From contig NZ_JABKDE010000005.1 in assembly GCF_013623835.1 (NCBI RefSeq), positions 62,001-126,000 on the forward strand: a DNA stretch of 64,000 nucleotides, given 5' to 3'. Numbering within the stretch: position 1 is the first letter of the stretch; every line of letters starts with the position of its first letter. Positions 53,763 through 63,949 of this stretch are shown here, piece by piece. Source of the stretch: Brevibacterium oceani. Its GTDB lineage: Bacteria; Actinomycetota; Actinomycetes; Actinomycetales; Brevibacteriaceae. The notes under the pieces are model-generated. The model had not been told where the DNA came from. It saw only the letters and a program-made list of their open reading frames with translations, and did not search any database. The position numbers and the translations under genes are program-made.

Positions 53763-54054
53763 GGACGTCCTCAAATCGGTTGGCGGTAACGGCCGGTGAA
53801 CGACCTCGGTGGTCGAGTTCGCGGGCAGAGCACGGGGCGCTGGAGTGCCCGGCTCCACCTCACCGAACATGCTTGAACTCTCAATCATTCCCGGTCGTGC
53901 ACGTGTCCCTGGTCACATCCTCGGCGCTCGCTTCGTCGACTTCCTTGCGAGTTCGGGCCCGACGGGACCGTTCGTCGTGTATGGTCGTGGGGCAAGTGAA
54001 AGATTGTTCGATAGAAGAGCAGGCTTCGACGGAAAGCCGGCAAGGAGCCCGACC

Positions 54055-54717
54055 ATGGCGCGCTCGACCAACGGCCGCAACAACATCCTCCGCTCGGCCC
54101 GGGACACTTTCGCGGACAAGGGATTCGACGGGGCATCCATCCGCGACATCGCCCAGACGGCGGGGCTGAGCCTCTCCGCACTCTACTACTACTTCCCCTC
54201 AAAGCAGGAAGCTCTCTACGAGCTCGTCCACACCGCCTACTCGTGGTACATCGGACACGCTCGCGCCGTCATCGCCGAGGTCGACGACGACCCGGTCGAT
54301 CAGCTGGCCGTGGCCGTTCGCTACCTCGCCCGCTACCGCATGGAGAATGTCTCGGTCTCGACCGTGCTGCTGCGCGACACCGAACGGCTGACCGGAGACA
54401 ACGCCGTGACGGTCAAGGAATTGCAGAAGGAGGCACGCGAGGTCATGGGCGACATCGTCCGGGCCGGCATCGACACGGGAACCTTCCGCGTCGAGAGCTC
54501 CACTCTGGCCACCCGCGCGATCCACTCGATCTGCAACTCGCTCTCGCTGTGGTATCGGCCCACCGGCGACCTGACCCCGGACATGATCGAACGCGACTTC
54601 ACGCAGTATTCGCTGCGCATCCTCGGCATCGATCCTTCCGAAGAGGAGCTAAACCGTCTGCTCGGCCTGCCGGTCAACCAGGCGGGCATGCTCGACTTCA
54701 TCGCCGACACCAAATAG
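54055..54717 (+). CDS. TetR-family regulator
   Basis: 220 residues. HTH at about 10-50 (ILRSARDTFADKGFDGASIRDIAQTAGLSLSALYYYFPSKQ). The C-terminal ligand-binding part resembles the FadR/KstR2 group. AAGGAG eight bases before the ATG; the open frame extends 82 codons up without support. The 292-base divergent spacer likely holds its operator, though no perfect palindrome was found. Confidence 0.9.
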   Translation: MARSTNGRNNILRSARDTFADKGFDGASIRDIAQTAGLSLSALYYYFPSKQEALYELVHTAYSWYIGHARAVIAEVDDDPVDQLAVAVRYLARYRMENVSVSTVLLRDTERLTGDNAVTVKELQKEAREVMGDIVRAGIDTGTFRVESSTLATRAIHSICNSLSLWYRPTGDLTPDMIERDFTQYSLRILGIDPSEEELNRLLGLPVNQAGMLDFIADTK

Positions 54718-54727
54718 CCTCCCCGCA

Positions 54728-54783
54728 CTACCTGACGGCGGCCCAGCACCCTCGCGCGAGGTTGCTGGGCCGCCGTCGGGTAG
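54728..54783. terminator. 21-bp bidirectional hairpin terminator
   Basis: Arms 54728-54748 and 54763-54783 pair along 21 positions with one G-T wobble; the loop itself contains CCTCGCGCGAGG, another hairpin. It separates the converging TetR and ABC ATPase genes. Confidence 0.85.
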
Positions 54784-54786
54784 TAA

Positions 54787-56550
54787 CTAGGGGGTGCGGA
54801 GGGTGCGGGCGAGCTCTCTGCGCTTCGCCTGCTCGGCCGGATCCGGGACCGGGAGTGAGGCGATGAGGCGCTTCGTGTAGTCCTCACGCGGCGCACCGAG
54901 TACCTGCTCCCCCGTGCCCTCTTCGAGCAGCTCCCCGTGGAAGAGCACTCCGATGCGATCGGAGAGCATGTCGACGACGGCGAGGTCGTGGCTGATGAAC
55001 AGGGCCGCGAAGTCGAACCGGTTCTGCAGTTCGACGAACAGCTCGAGCACCTTCGCCTGCACCGACACGTCCAGCGCCGAGGTCGGCTCATCGGCGATGA
55101 GCAGCTCCGGATCGAGTGCCAGACCACGCGCCAGTGAGGCCCGCTGCCGCTGCCCGCCCGAGAGCTCATGCGGGTACCGGGAGGCATACTCGTTCGGCAG
55201 CTGCACCGAATCGAGCAGCTCGCGCACCCGCTTCGACCGGTCCGCGGCACTGAGTTCCCGACGATGGATCGCGAACGGTTCGGCGATGCATTCGCCGATC
55301 GTCAGGTGCGGGTTGAACGAGGCCGCCGGGTCTTGGAACACGAACCCGATCCTGCGCCGGATCTTCGAGAACGCACGCTCCTTGAACCCGACCATCTCGT
55401 GTCCGAGCACGGACAGGCTGCCGCCGCTGGCCCTGGTCAGGCCCGCGATCGCACGACCGATCGTGGTCTTGCCCGACCCCGATTCGCCGACGAGTCCGTA
55501 GACCTCCCCGGCTCGGATGTCGAAGCTGACCTTCTTCACCGCGTGGAAGTCCGATCGGCCGATTCCGCCGGGGTAGACGATGTCGAGGTCGCGCGCGGTG
55601 ACGATCGACTCGCGCACTTCCCCCTCCCCCGCCGAGGCTGTGCTGGCTGACGTCTCCCCCGCCGAGGTGGCGCCGGCCGATGCCTCCCCCGCCGAGGTGG
55701 CGGCGGCTTTCCGGCTGCCGACCACGGTCGAGCCGATCCGCGGCACCGCGGCGAGCAGCTCACGCGTGTACTGCTCCTGCGGGTCGCTGAAGAGCTGCTC
55801 GACAGAGGACACCTCGACGAGGTCGCCGCGGAACATCACGGCCACGCGGTCGGCGAGGTCGGCGACGACGCCCATGTTGTGGGTGATGAGCACGATGGCG
55901 GTACCTGTCTCATCCCGCAGCTCGCGGAGCAGGTCGAGGATCTCGGCCTGGACGGTGACGTCGAGCGCCGTGGTCGGCTCGTCGGCGACGATGAGCTTCG
56001 CGCCCAGCGCGAGCGCCATGGCGATGACGATGCGCTGCTTCTGCCCGCCGGAGAACTGGTGCGGGTAGTAGTCGAACCGGTTCTCGGCATCGGGGATGCC
56101 CACCTGCTTCATCGCGGCGACGACACGAGCCTTGAGCTCGGCCCTGCTCGCCTTCCTATCGTGCGCGCGCAGGCCCTCGGCGATCTGCCAACCGACGGTG
56201 TAGACGGGGTTGAGCGCGGTCGAGGGCTCCTGGAAGACCATCGCCACATCGGATCCGCGCATCGACCGCAGCTGCTCGGCGGAGACGCTGAGCACGTTCT
56301 GGCCCGAGATGACCACGGCGCCCGAGCGCTGCGCGGTCTCCGGCAGCAGGCCGAGGATGGAGCGTGCGGTGACGGTCTTGCCCGATCCGGATTCGCCGAC
56401 GATTGCGAGCACCTCACCGGGTGAGACGCTCAGCGAGACATCCTTGACCGCGTGCACGTCGCCGCCGTCGGTGGAGAAGGTGACGTCGAGGGCGTCGATG
56501 TCGAGGATGCTGCCGGTGGTCCGGGCAGCGGTGTCGTTGCGCTTGCTCAT
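54787..56550 (-). CDS. Fused two-domain oligopeptide-type ABC ATPase
   Basis: 587 residues, two nucleotide-binding domains. First: GESGSGKT at 52-59, FSGGQKQR and DEPTTALD. Second: GESGSGKT at 355-362, LSGGQRQR and DEPTSALD. The linker (about 282-311) is Ala/Ser/Gly/Glu-rich and encoded by a 30-bp tandem repeat bearing the GCCGAGG word. ATG overlaps the permease stop by four bases. Confidence 0.94.
   Translation of the reverse strand: MSKRNDTAARTTGSILDIDALDVTFSTDGGDVHAVKDVSLSVSPGEVLAIVGESGSGKTVTARSILGLLPETAQRSGAVVISGQNVLSVSAEQLRSMRGSDVAMVFQEPSTALNPVYTVGWQIAEGLRAHDRKASRAELKARVVAAMKQVGIPDAENRFDYYPHQFSGGQKQRIVIAMALALGAKLIVADEPTTALDVTVQAEILDLLRELRDETGTAIVLITHNMGVVADLADRVAVMFRGDLVEVSSVEQLFSDPQEQYTRELLAAVPRIGSTVVGSRKAAATSAGEASAGATSAGETSASTASAGEGEVRESIVTARDLDIVYPGGIGRSDFHAVKKVSFDIRAGEVYGLVGESGSGKTTIGRAIAGLTRASGGSLSVLGHEMVGFKERAFSKIRRRIGFVFQDPAASFNPHLTIGECIAEPFAIHRRELSAADRSKRVRELLDSVQLPNEYASRYPHELSGGQRQRASLARGLALDPELLIADEPTSALDVSVQAKVLELFVELQNRFDFAALFISHDLAVVDMLSDRIGVLFHGELLEEGTGEQVLGAPREDYTKRLIASLPVPDPAEQAKRRELARTLRTP
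55621..55710. repeat. 30-bp tandem repeat in the ATPase linker
   Basis: Three units, each with CTCCCCCGCCGAGG at the same phase (GCCGAGG at 55631, 55661, 55691). The second and third have the full GCCGAGGTGG word. Together they encode the inter-domain Ser-Ala-Gly-Glu linker. Confidence 0.8.
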
Positions 56551-57623
56551 GCCGTGACCTCCGCAGGTTTGACGTTCTTCGTCTTCGCTTTCCGTCGCAC
56601 GCGCAGACGCGGGTCGTTGAGATCGTTCATCGACTCACCGACCAGGGTGATGCCGAGGACCGTGAGCACGATCGCCAGGCCCGGGTACACCGCGGTCCAC
56701 CACACTCCGGACGTCACGTCCGGCAGCGCCTTGTTGAGGTCGTAGCCCCATTCCGACGCCGAGGTGGGTTCGATTCCGAATCCCAGGAACCCGAGCCCGG
56801 CCAGGGTCAGGATCGCCTCGGAGGAGTTGAGCGTGAAGATCAGCGGCAGCGTGCGGGTGGCGTTGCGGAAGATGTGCTTGGAGATGATCCGGGTCTTCGA
56901 GGCACCGAGCACGATCGCCGATTCGACGAACGGTTCGGCTTTCAGACGTAGAGTCTCGGCGCGCACCACGCGGAAGTACTGCGGAATGAAGACCACGGTG
57001 ATCGAGAACGCCGCCGCCGCGATGCCGCCCCACGCACTCGACTGCCCGCCGGAGATCGCGATCGACATGACGAGAGCCAGCAGCAGGGTCGGGAAGGCGT
57101 AGACGGCGTCGGCGATGACGACGAGGATGCGGTCGAGCCAGCCGCCGATGTAGCCGGAAACGAGACCCAGGATGACTCCGGCGAAGATCGACAGGATGAC
57201 GGCGACGATGATGACGGCCACAGCGGTCTGTGCTCCCCAGACGACGCGGGAGAAGACATCGTAGCCGCCGACCGTCGTGCCCCAGATGTGAGTGCCCCCG
57301 GGCGGCAGCTTCGATCCGAAGTTGCCCTCCGAGGTGCCCAGCTGGTTGAACCCGTACGGGGCGATGAGCGGGGCGAAGATCGCGCAGATGAGCACGACAC
57401 CGCACAGCACGAGGCCGGTGATGAGCATGCCGCGCTGCAGACCGACCGACTGGCGCAGGTGGGAGACGATCGGCAGGCGGGAGAACCAGGACTTCTTCGC
57501 CCTCTCATCGAAGGCGAGGGCGGGGGCACCGGGCCCGGGCGCCGCCTCGGCGAAGGTGTCGGTGGGTTCTGTCGCCTCGGCAGTCTCTGCCGATTTCGGA
57601 CTGGGATTCTCAGGAGTGGACAT
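56547..57623 (-). CDS. ABC permease, DppC-like
   Basis: 358 residues. An N-terminal disordered stretch of about 50 residues (PENPSPKSAETAE) precedes six helices. WGTTVGGYDVFSR and the EAA loop VLGASKTRIISKHIFRNA are diagnostic. TGATG overlap with the upstream permease. Confidence 0.93.
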   Translation of the reverse strand: MSTPENPSPKSAETAEATEPTDTFAEAAPGPGAPALAFDERAKKSWFSRLPIVSHLRQSVGLQRGMLITGLVLCGVVLICAIFAPLIAPYGFNQLGTSEGNFGSKLPPGGTHIWGTTVGGYDVFSRVVWGAQTAVAVIIVAVILSIFAGVILGLVSGYIGGWLDRILVVIADAVYAFPTLLLALVMSIAISGGQSSAWGGIAAAAFSITVVFIPQYFRVVRAETLRLKAEPFVESAIVLGASKTRIISKHIFRNATRTLPLIFTLNSSEAILTLAGLGFLGFGIEPTSASEWGYDLNKALPDVTSGVWWTAVYPGLAIVLTVLGITLVGESMNDLNDPRLRVRRKAKTKNVKPAEVTA

Positions 57624-58714
57624 CAGTACCTCACTCGGGGGTCGATGAAGGCGGCGATGACGTCGACGAGGAAGTTCGTGATCGCCACGATGACGGCGAG
57701 GAACACGACGATGCCTTGGACGGCCACGAAGTCGCGGGCGGTGAGGTACTCGGCGAGTTTGAAGCCGAGCCCCTTCCATTCGAACGTCGTCTCGGTGAGC
57801 ACGGCGCCGGCGAGCATGAGGGCGATCTGCATGCCCATGACGGTGATGATCGGGATCAGCGCCGGGCGGTAGGCATGCTTGGTGACCAGGCGGTATTCGG
57901 AGATTCCGCGGGAGCGACCGGAGTCGATGTACTGCTGCTCGAGCGTGCCGATGAGGTTCGTGCGCACGAGCCGGAGGAACACTCCGGCGGTGAGGATTCC
58001 CAGCGCGATGGCCGGCAGCAACGCATGGGCGAGGACATCGCCGAGGACGGAGAAGTTCCCGATCCGGATCGCGTCGATGAGGTAGAAGTGCGTCGGGCCG
58101 ACGACTCCGGACATGATGTATTCGGTCTCTGTGGTGCCGCGTCCGGCCACCGGCAGGATCGGCAGGAAGACGCCGAAGACGAGCTTGAGGATCATGCCCG
58201 CGAAGAACACCGGGGTCGCATAGCCGAGGATCGCGAGCACGCGCAGGGCGGCGTCCGGGGCCTTGTCGCGGTGATACGCGGCGAGCATGCCCAACGGGAT
58301 GCCGAGGATGAACGCGACGATGAGCGCGTAGAAGACGAGCTCGACGGTGGCAGTACCGTAGTTGACCAGAATGGACGAGACGGGCTGGCCGTCGGAGACG
58401 GCGGTGCCGAAGTCGCCCTTGAGCAGGTTGCCCAGATATTCGAAGTACTGGACGAGGATGGGCCGGTCGTAGCCGGCGGCGTGGACGCGCTCGGCCAGCT
58501 GGGCCTTCGTCAGGCGCCCGCCCAGCGCCGCGGTGATCGGGTCACCGGTGATGCGCATGAGGAAGAACACCAGAGTGGTGAGGATGAAGATGGTGGGAAT
58601 GATGAGGAGGAAGCGGATGAGGACGTAGCGTCCCAGGCCCCCTCCCGAGGGCTTCTTGACCGCGACCGAGGTCTCGGCGGCCTCCGCCCCTGGTTCGCTG
58701 ATGGCAGCAGACAT
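57623..58714 (-). CDS. ABC permease, DppB-like
   Basis: 363 residues. An N-terminal 28-residue extension, then the family start FLLIIPTIFILTTLVFFLMRITGDP and the EAA-type loop GISEYRLVTKHAYRPALIP. AAGGAA before the ATG. Second gene of the operon, after a hairpin-containing gap. Confidence 0.93.
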   Translation of the reverse strand: MSAAISEPGAEAAETSVAVKKPSGGGLGRYVLIRFLLIIPTIFILTTLVFFLMRITGDPITAALGGRLTKAQLAERVHAAGYDRPILVQYFEYLGNLLKGDFGTAVSDGQPVSSILVNYGTATVELVFYALIVAFILGIPLGMLAAYHRDKAPDAALRVLAILGYATPVFFAGMILKLVFGVFLPILPVAGRGTTETEYIMSGVVGPTHFYLIDAIRIGNFSVLGDVLAHALLPAIALGILTAGVFLRLVRTNLIGTLEQQYIDSGRSRGISEYRLVTKHAYRPALIPIITVMGMQIALMLAGAVLTETTFEWKGLGFKLAEYLTARDFVAVQGIVVFLAVIVAITNFLVDVIAAFIDPRVRY

Positions 58715-58775
58715 GTGTTCCTTATGTATGTGTTTCGGTGCGCGGACGTGCCCGAGTTCCGGAGCGCGAACGCGC

Positions 58776-58817
58776 CACGAGGTGCAGGTGGGCCGGGCGG
58801 CTCACCTGCACCTCGTG
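58776..58817 (-). terminator. Intercistronic hairpin after the binding protein
   Basis: A perfect 15-bp stem (CACGAGGTGCAGGTG at 58776-58790, complement at 58803-58817), loop of 12, in the 127-base gap. Likely stabilises the binding-protein message and reduces downstream expression, as in many importer operons. Confidence 0.75.
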
Positions 58818-58841
58818 AGGGTGTTCAGCTCAGACGTGCGA

Positions 58842-60476
58842 TCACTTGCTCAGCAGCGCCAGTCGGAACTGGAACGCGGGGTCGAGGGTGTCATCGACGC
58901 CCTTGACATCCTTGCCGGACACGGCGATCTGGTTGCCCTGGAGCAGCGGCAGGGTCGGCAGCTCGTCGGCGAGCTGACCCTGGATCTTCTTCAGAGCCTC
59001 TTCGCGCTTGCCCTCATCGGCGATGGACGACTGAGCGTTGAGCTCCTTGTTCATCGTCTCGTCCCGATAATGGTTGCCGAGGAACGACGGGGTGTCATCG
59101 GTGTCGTAGAAGAACGGCACGAGGTAGTTGTCGGCATCCGAGTAGTCCGGGAACCACCCCAGCTGGTACATCGGATACACGTCATCGGTGCGGTCCTTGT
59201 TGTACTGCACCCATTCGGTCGACTGCAGGTTGACCTTGAACAGTCCGGTCTTGTCCAGTTGGTCCTTCACCAGGGCGTACTCGTCGCCCGAGGACGGACC
59301 GTAGTGGTCGGGGTTGTACTGCAGCTTGAGCTCGACCGGGGTCTTGACTCCGGCGTCCTTGAGGGCCTTCTTGGCCTTCTCGACATCGGCCCCGCCTTCG
59401 CCGTCGCCGTATTCGGACTTCAGCGGTTCGTCGGCGCCGGGCAGTCCCTCGGGAACGTGTGAGTACAGCGGGGTGTAGGTGTCCTTGTAGACCTGGCTGG
59501 CGATGGCCTGACGGTCGACCGAGTCGGCCATGGCCTGTCGGACGGCGAGCGCCTTCTTCTCATCGGCGTCGTCGGTCTTCGCGCCGAAGGGCATCGTGTC
59601 CATGTTGTAGACGATGTAGCGGATCTCGCCGCCGGGGCCCTTGTGGACCTTGAGGTCCTCGTTCTTGCCGAGGTCGTCGATGTCGGTGGCCGAGAGCGAA
59701 CGCCAGGCGACGTCGATGGTGCCTTCCTGGACGTCGAGCTTCATGTTGTTCGCGTCCGAGTAGTACTTCATCTGCACGGTGTCGGTCTTCGCCGGCTCGA
59801 TGAAGCCCTTGTAGTCCGGGTTGGCCTTGTAGGTGAGCAGCTCGTTGAACTTGAAGCCGTCGATCGTGTACGGACCTGCGAAGGCCTTGCCGTCGACGAT
59901 GTCCTGATCCTTCGTGACCTTGTCGGCTGAGAACACGTCTTCGTCGACGATCGGGCCGGCGGCACTGGCGAGGACTCCCGGCCAGGTCTGGTCGTTCTTG
60001 CGTTTGAGGTTGAACACGACGGTCTTCTCGTCCGGGGTCTCCACGGACTTCAGTCCGCCCAGCAGCGAGGAGGGTCCGTTGGGGTCCTGGATCTTCAGCT
60101 GGCGGTCGAATGAGAACTTCACGTCCGAGGAGGTCAGCTCGTTGCCGTTGGCGTACTTGAGCCCGTCCTTGAGCTTGACCTCGTACTTCGTCGGCTCGGT
60201 GAAGTCTGCGGACTCAGCGATCGAGGGGTTGAGCTCGGCCGTGCCCGGCTTGTAGGCGAGGATGAACGGGTAGACCTGCTGCTCGACGAGCGAGCTTCCG
60301 TTGTCATACGCCGCGGCCGGGTCGAGAGCCACGACCTTGTCCGTGGTTCCGACTGTGAGCATGCCGCCCTCATCGTCTCCGCCGCCGCCCCCGGTCGTCG
60401 AGGTCGAGCAGGCGGAGAGGAGCAGAGCGCCGGCCGCGGCGATGGCCACGGCCTTTGCACCGGTTCGTCGTTTCAT
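58842..60476 (-). CDS. Peptide-type solute-binding lipoprotein, family 5
   Basis: 544 residues. Signal ending LLLSAC with Cys23. The mature part starts with a Gly/Asp-rich linker (STSTTGGGGGDDEGG), then LTVGTTDKVVALDPA and family features such as DVKFSFDRQLKI. Probably an oligopeptide binder. First gene of the SBP-dppB-dppC-dppDF operon; promoter TTCACT-N17-TATGAT upstream. Confidence 0.92.
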   Translation of the reverse strand: MKRRTGAKAVAIAAAGALLLSACSTSTTGGGGGDDEGGMLTVGTTDKVVALDPAAAYDNGSSLVEQQVYPFILAYKPGTAELNPSIAESADFTEPTKYEVKLKDGLKYANGNELTSSDVKFSFDRQLKIQDPNGPSSLLGGLKSVETPDEKTVVFNLKRKNDQTWPGVLASAAGPIVDEDVFSADKVTKDQDIVDGKAFAGPYTIDGFKFNELLTYKANPDYKGFIEPAKTDTVQMKYYSDANNMKLDVQEGTIDVAWRSLSATDIDDLGKNEDLKVHKGPGGEIRYIVYNMDTMPFGAKTDDADEKKALAVRQAMADSVDRQAIASQVYKDTYTPLYSHVPEGLPGADEPLKSEYGDGEGGADVEKAKKALKDAGVKTPVELKLQYNPDHYGPSSGDEYALVKDQLDKTGLFKVNLQSTEWVQYNKDRTDDVYPMYQLGWFPDYSDADNYLVPFFYDTDDTPSFLGNHYRDETMNKELNAQSSIADEGKREEALKKIQGQLADELPTLPLLQGNQIAVSGKDVKGVDDTLDPAFQFRLALLSK

Positions 60477-60538
60477 GGTGTTCCTGTCGTTACAGATGTG
60501 CTCTTCGTGTCGTCTTTGCTCGAAGAGATCCGCACCAC

Positions 60539-60567
60539 ATCATACGGTTCCCGTCCCAAATAGTGAA
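60539..60567 (-). promoter_or_regulatory. Promoter of the peptide ABC operon
   Basis: TTCACT (60567-60562), 17 bases, TATGAT (60544-60539) on the minus strand; transcription would start near 60532, 56 bases before the ATG. Confidence 0.6.
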
Positions 60568-60952
60568 CTGATACACACGCTGTGACTCAGTTCGCAACGA
60601 CTTCGCAACAATTCGCCGAGGCGGCTCTGACCTTCACAGCGAAACGTCCCTTGCCGGCCGGCCGGGACAGATATTCACGTCACCCCGGGTCACCCCCACG
60701 ACCGCCGCGAATCTCGACCCTCCGCAGTGACGCCCGCCGCCCTGTCGGCGGGCGGCGCAGCGGAAGGCCGCCTCGGCGACTGCGATTTGCGCCACCGACG
60801 ACAATCGGTTTGACTTATGAGGTGCATCACAGAGAACTGTCGAGAAACTCTCGAGATCCTGAACGCCCACACGGCAGTCAGCGTTCTGGCACAGACATTC
60901 CCGCAGTGACGTGAGTCGGGGATCCCGACTCGGAACCAACGAATGGAGAAGC
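60568..60952. other. Divergent intergenic region before the symporter
   Basis: Contains GCCGAGGCGG at 60615 (plus) and its reverse complement at 60768, an 11-bp C/G hairpin near 60733-60755, TTTGACTTATG near 60807-60817 as a possible symporter -35 region, TCGAGA-AAC-TCTCGA at 60840 and a leader hairpin at 60913. No glycine riboswitch core seen. Confidence 0.5.
60913..60931 (+). promoter_or_regulatory. Leader hairpin of the symporter gene
   Basis: GAGTCGGG-GAT-CCCGACTC, an 8-bp perfect stem ending 13 bases before the GGAGA ribosome site. An operator or an RNA control element. Confidence 0.5.
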
Positions 60953-62491
60953 GTGTCCGCTTTCATCGACTGGCTCAACGGGGTGGTGTGGTCCTCCGCC
61001 CTCGTCTACCTGTGCCTCGGCGCCGGTGTCTACTTCACGATCCGCTCACGCGCCGTGCAGATCCGCCAGATCCCCGCCATCTTCAAGCAGATGTTCACCG
61101 GCAAGAGCTCCAATGAGGGAGTCTCGTCCTTCCAGGCCCTGGCGATTTCGCTCGCCGGCCGCGTCGGCGTCGGCAACATCGCCGGTGTAGCCACAGCCAT
61201 CGGCTTCGGCGGCCCCGGCGCTGTCGTGTGGATGTGGATCTCCGCACTGCTGGGCGCCTCGACGTCCTATGTCGAGTCGACGCTGGGACAGATCTTCAAG
61301 GAACAGGATCCCCGCACCGGCGAGTACCGCGGCGGTCCTGCCTTCTACATCGAGAAGGCGTACCGTCACACCAAGGCCAAGGGCCTGTTCAAGGTGTACG
61401 GAATGGTCTTCGCAGCGGTCACCGTGATCGCCATGTCCTTCATGCTGCCGGGCATCCAGTCCAATGCGATCTCCGGTGCCGTCGAGAACGCTTGGAGTGT
61501 GCCCACCTGGGGTACGGCGATCGCGCTCGTCATCATCATGGGCTTCATCGTCGTCGGCGGCATCAAGCGCATCGCGCACTTCGCCTCGCTGGCGGTGCCG
61601 TTCATGGCGGTCATCTACATCGTCGCGGCCATCGCCGTGACCTTCATCAACGCCGACCAGATCGTCCCTGTCTTCCAGCTCATGTTCACCTCCGCCTTCG
61701 GCATCGATGCCGGGCCGGAAGCAGCCTTCGGCGGCATCATCGGCATGGCCGTACAGTGGGGCGTCCAGCGCGGCATCTACTCCAACGAGGCCGGACAGGG
61801 AACCGGACCGCACGCGGCGTCGGCCGCCGAGGTCTCGCACCCGTCGAAGCAGGGACTCGTGCAGGCCGGTTCGGTCTACATCGACACCCTCTTCGTGTGC
61901 TCTGCCACAGCGTTCATGATTCTGTCGACCGGTATGTACAAGGTCTTCGACGCCGACGAGACGACGATCATCGGCACCGGCCGCGGACAGCTGGCCGAAG
62001 AGATCGCCGCCACCCCGGGCGAGAAGTGGCCGCAGGCCGGGCTCGACTCGATGATCCACGGCTTCGGCGCCGGGTTCATCGCGATCTCGATCTTCCTCTT
62101 CGCGCTGACCACGATCGTCGCCTACTACTACATGGCGGAGACGAACCTCGTCTACCTGCTCGGCAAGGCGAGGAACACCCTGGTCCTGGCGGTCGGCAAG
62201 CGCATCCTGCAGCTGCTCATCCTCATCGCCGTCGCAGTCGGTGCGATGTCGACCGCGGGCAGCGCGTGGGCGCTCGGTGACATCGGCGTGGGTCTCATGG
62301 CCTGGCTGAACATCATCAGCATCCTCATCCTGCAGCAGCCGGCGTTCAAGCTCCTGCGCGACTTCGAACGGCAGGCCAAGCTCGGTCTGGATCCGGTGTT
62401 CGAACCGGAGAAGGTCGGTGTGCGCAACGCCGACTTCTGGGATCAGCGGGTGGCTCGCCTCAAAGCAGGCGAGGCGGTGCCCGAAGGCTGA
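60953..62491 (+). CDS. Sodium:alanine/glycine symporter (AGCS family)
   Basis: 512 residues, about ten to eleven helices. Family signatures: AGRVGVGNIAGVATAIGFGGPGA near residue 60 and GVQRGIYSNEAGQGTGPHAA in the middle. GTG start with GGAGA five bases upstream; the frame opens 14 codons earlier. Imports small neutral amino acids with sodium. Confidence 0.93.
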   Translation: MSAFIDWLNGVVWSSALVYLCLGAGVYFTIRSRAVQIRQIPAIFKQMFTGKSSNEGVSSFQALAISLAGRVGVGNIAGVATAIGFGGPGAVVWMWISALLGASTSYVESTLGQIFKEQDPRTGEYRGGPAFYIEKAYRHTKAKGLFKVYGMVFAAVTVIAMSFMLPGIQSNAISGAVENAWSVPTWGTAIALVIIMGFIVVGGIKRIAHFASLAVPFMAVIYIVAAIAVTFINADQIVPVFQLMFTSAFGIDAGPEAAFGGIIGMAVQWGVQRGIYSNEAGQGTGPHAASAAEVSHPSKQGLVQAGSVYIDTLFVCSATAFMILSTGMYKVFDADETTIIGTGRGQLAEEIAATPGEKWPQAGLDSMIHGFGAGFIAISIFLFALTTIVAYYYMAETNLVYLLGKARNTLVLAVGKRILQLLILIAVAVGAMSTAGSAWALGDIGVGLMAWLNIISILILQQPAFKLLRDFERQAKLGLDPVFEPEKVGVRNADFWDQRVARLKAGEAVPEG

Positions 62492-62564
62492 GGCCTGCTG
62501 CCGCGGGCGGTGCGGGTTCACAGGCTGACCCCACTGCCGCCGCGGTGCACGCTCACGGAGACGA

Positions 62565-62596
62565 CGAGGCCCGGGACAATGGCGTCCCGGGCCTCG
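62565..62596 (+). terminator. Terminator of the symporter gene
   Basis: A perfect 13-bp stem CGAGGCCCGGGAC (62565-62577) with its complement at 62584-62596, loop of six, 73 bases after the stop. Confidence 0.85.
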
Positions 62597-62600
62597 CGCC

Positions 62601-62703
62601 ATTCACCCACCGTGAATAGGTCACCATCGGACTTCGGGCGGCAAATATAGGTCAGCATCGGACATTTCTAGCGTTCAGAAATGTCCGATGCTGACCTGTA
62701 TTT
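62601..62703. repeat. Nested inverted and direct repeats between convergent genes
   Basis: A 20-bp perfect stem (62650-62669 with 62677-62696, loop of seven) is flanked by pairing AAATA/TATTT; on the minus strand it reads into TATATTT and would terminate fba. The 17-base ATAGGTCAGCATCGGAC at 62647 recurs with one mismatch at 62616, and ATTCAC-N5-GTGAAT lies at 62601. The combination resembles a miniature mobile element remnant as well as a terminator. Confidence 0.7.
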
Positions 62704-62732
62704 CGGCGGCGCCGCCGGTCTGACCCCTCAGC

Positions 62733-63758
<1,026 letters not shown>

Positions 63759-63949
63759 AGACGCTCCTTGGTCGTTGATTGCAGTGCGCTTGTCGGTTGC
63801 TCCCAGCCTACTCGTTTCCGCAACGGTGCCAGAAGCATTCCGTATCGTCCACACGGAATTCCCACGCCGAGGCGGCTTCCCCCGGCCCGGAACCGATTCC
63901 TCACCGACCGCCTGAGCCAAGCAGGGGCTGTTTCCCGTGCGGCCCCAGA
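63759..63949. other. Upstream region of fba
   Basis: A non-coding spacer with the GCCGAGGCGG word at 63866 and no clear -10/-35 pair. It contains TTGTCGGTTGCTCCC near 63792. Confidence 0.4.

Noticed and set aside
53809..54054. 82-codon extension of the TetR regulator
   Set aside because: It would cover the divergent promoter; AAGGAG precedes the ATG at 54055.
60700..60952. Glycine riboswitch before the AGCS symporter
   Set aside because: The conserved aptamer core was not found; only simple hairpins.
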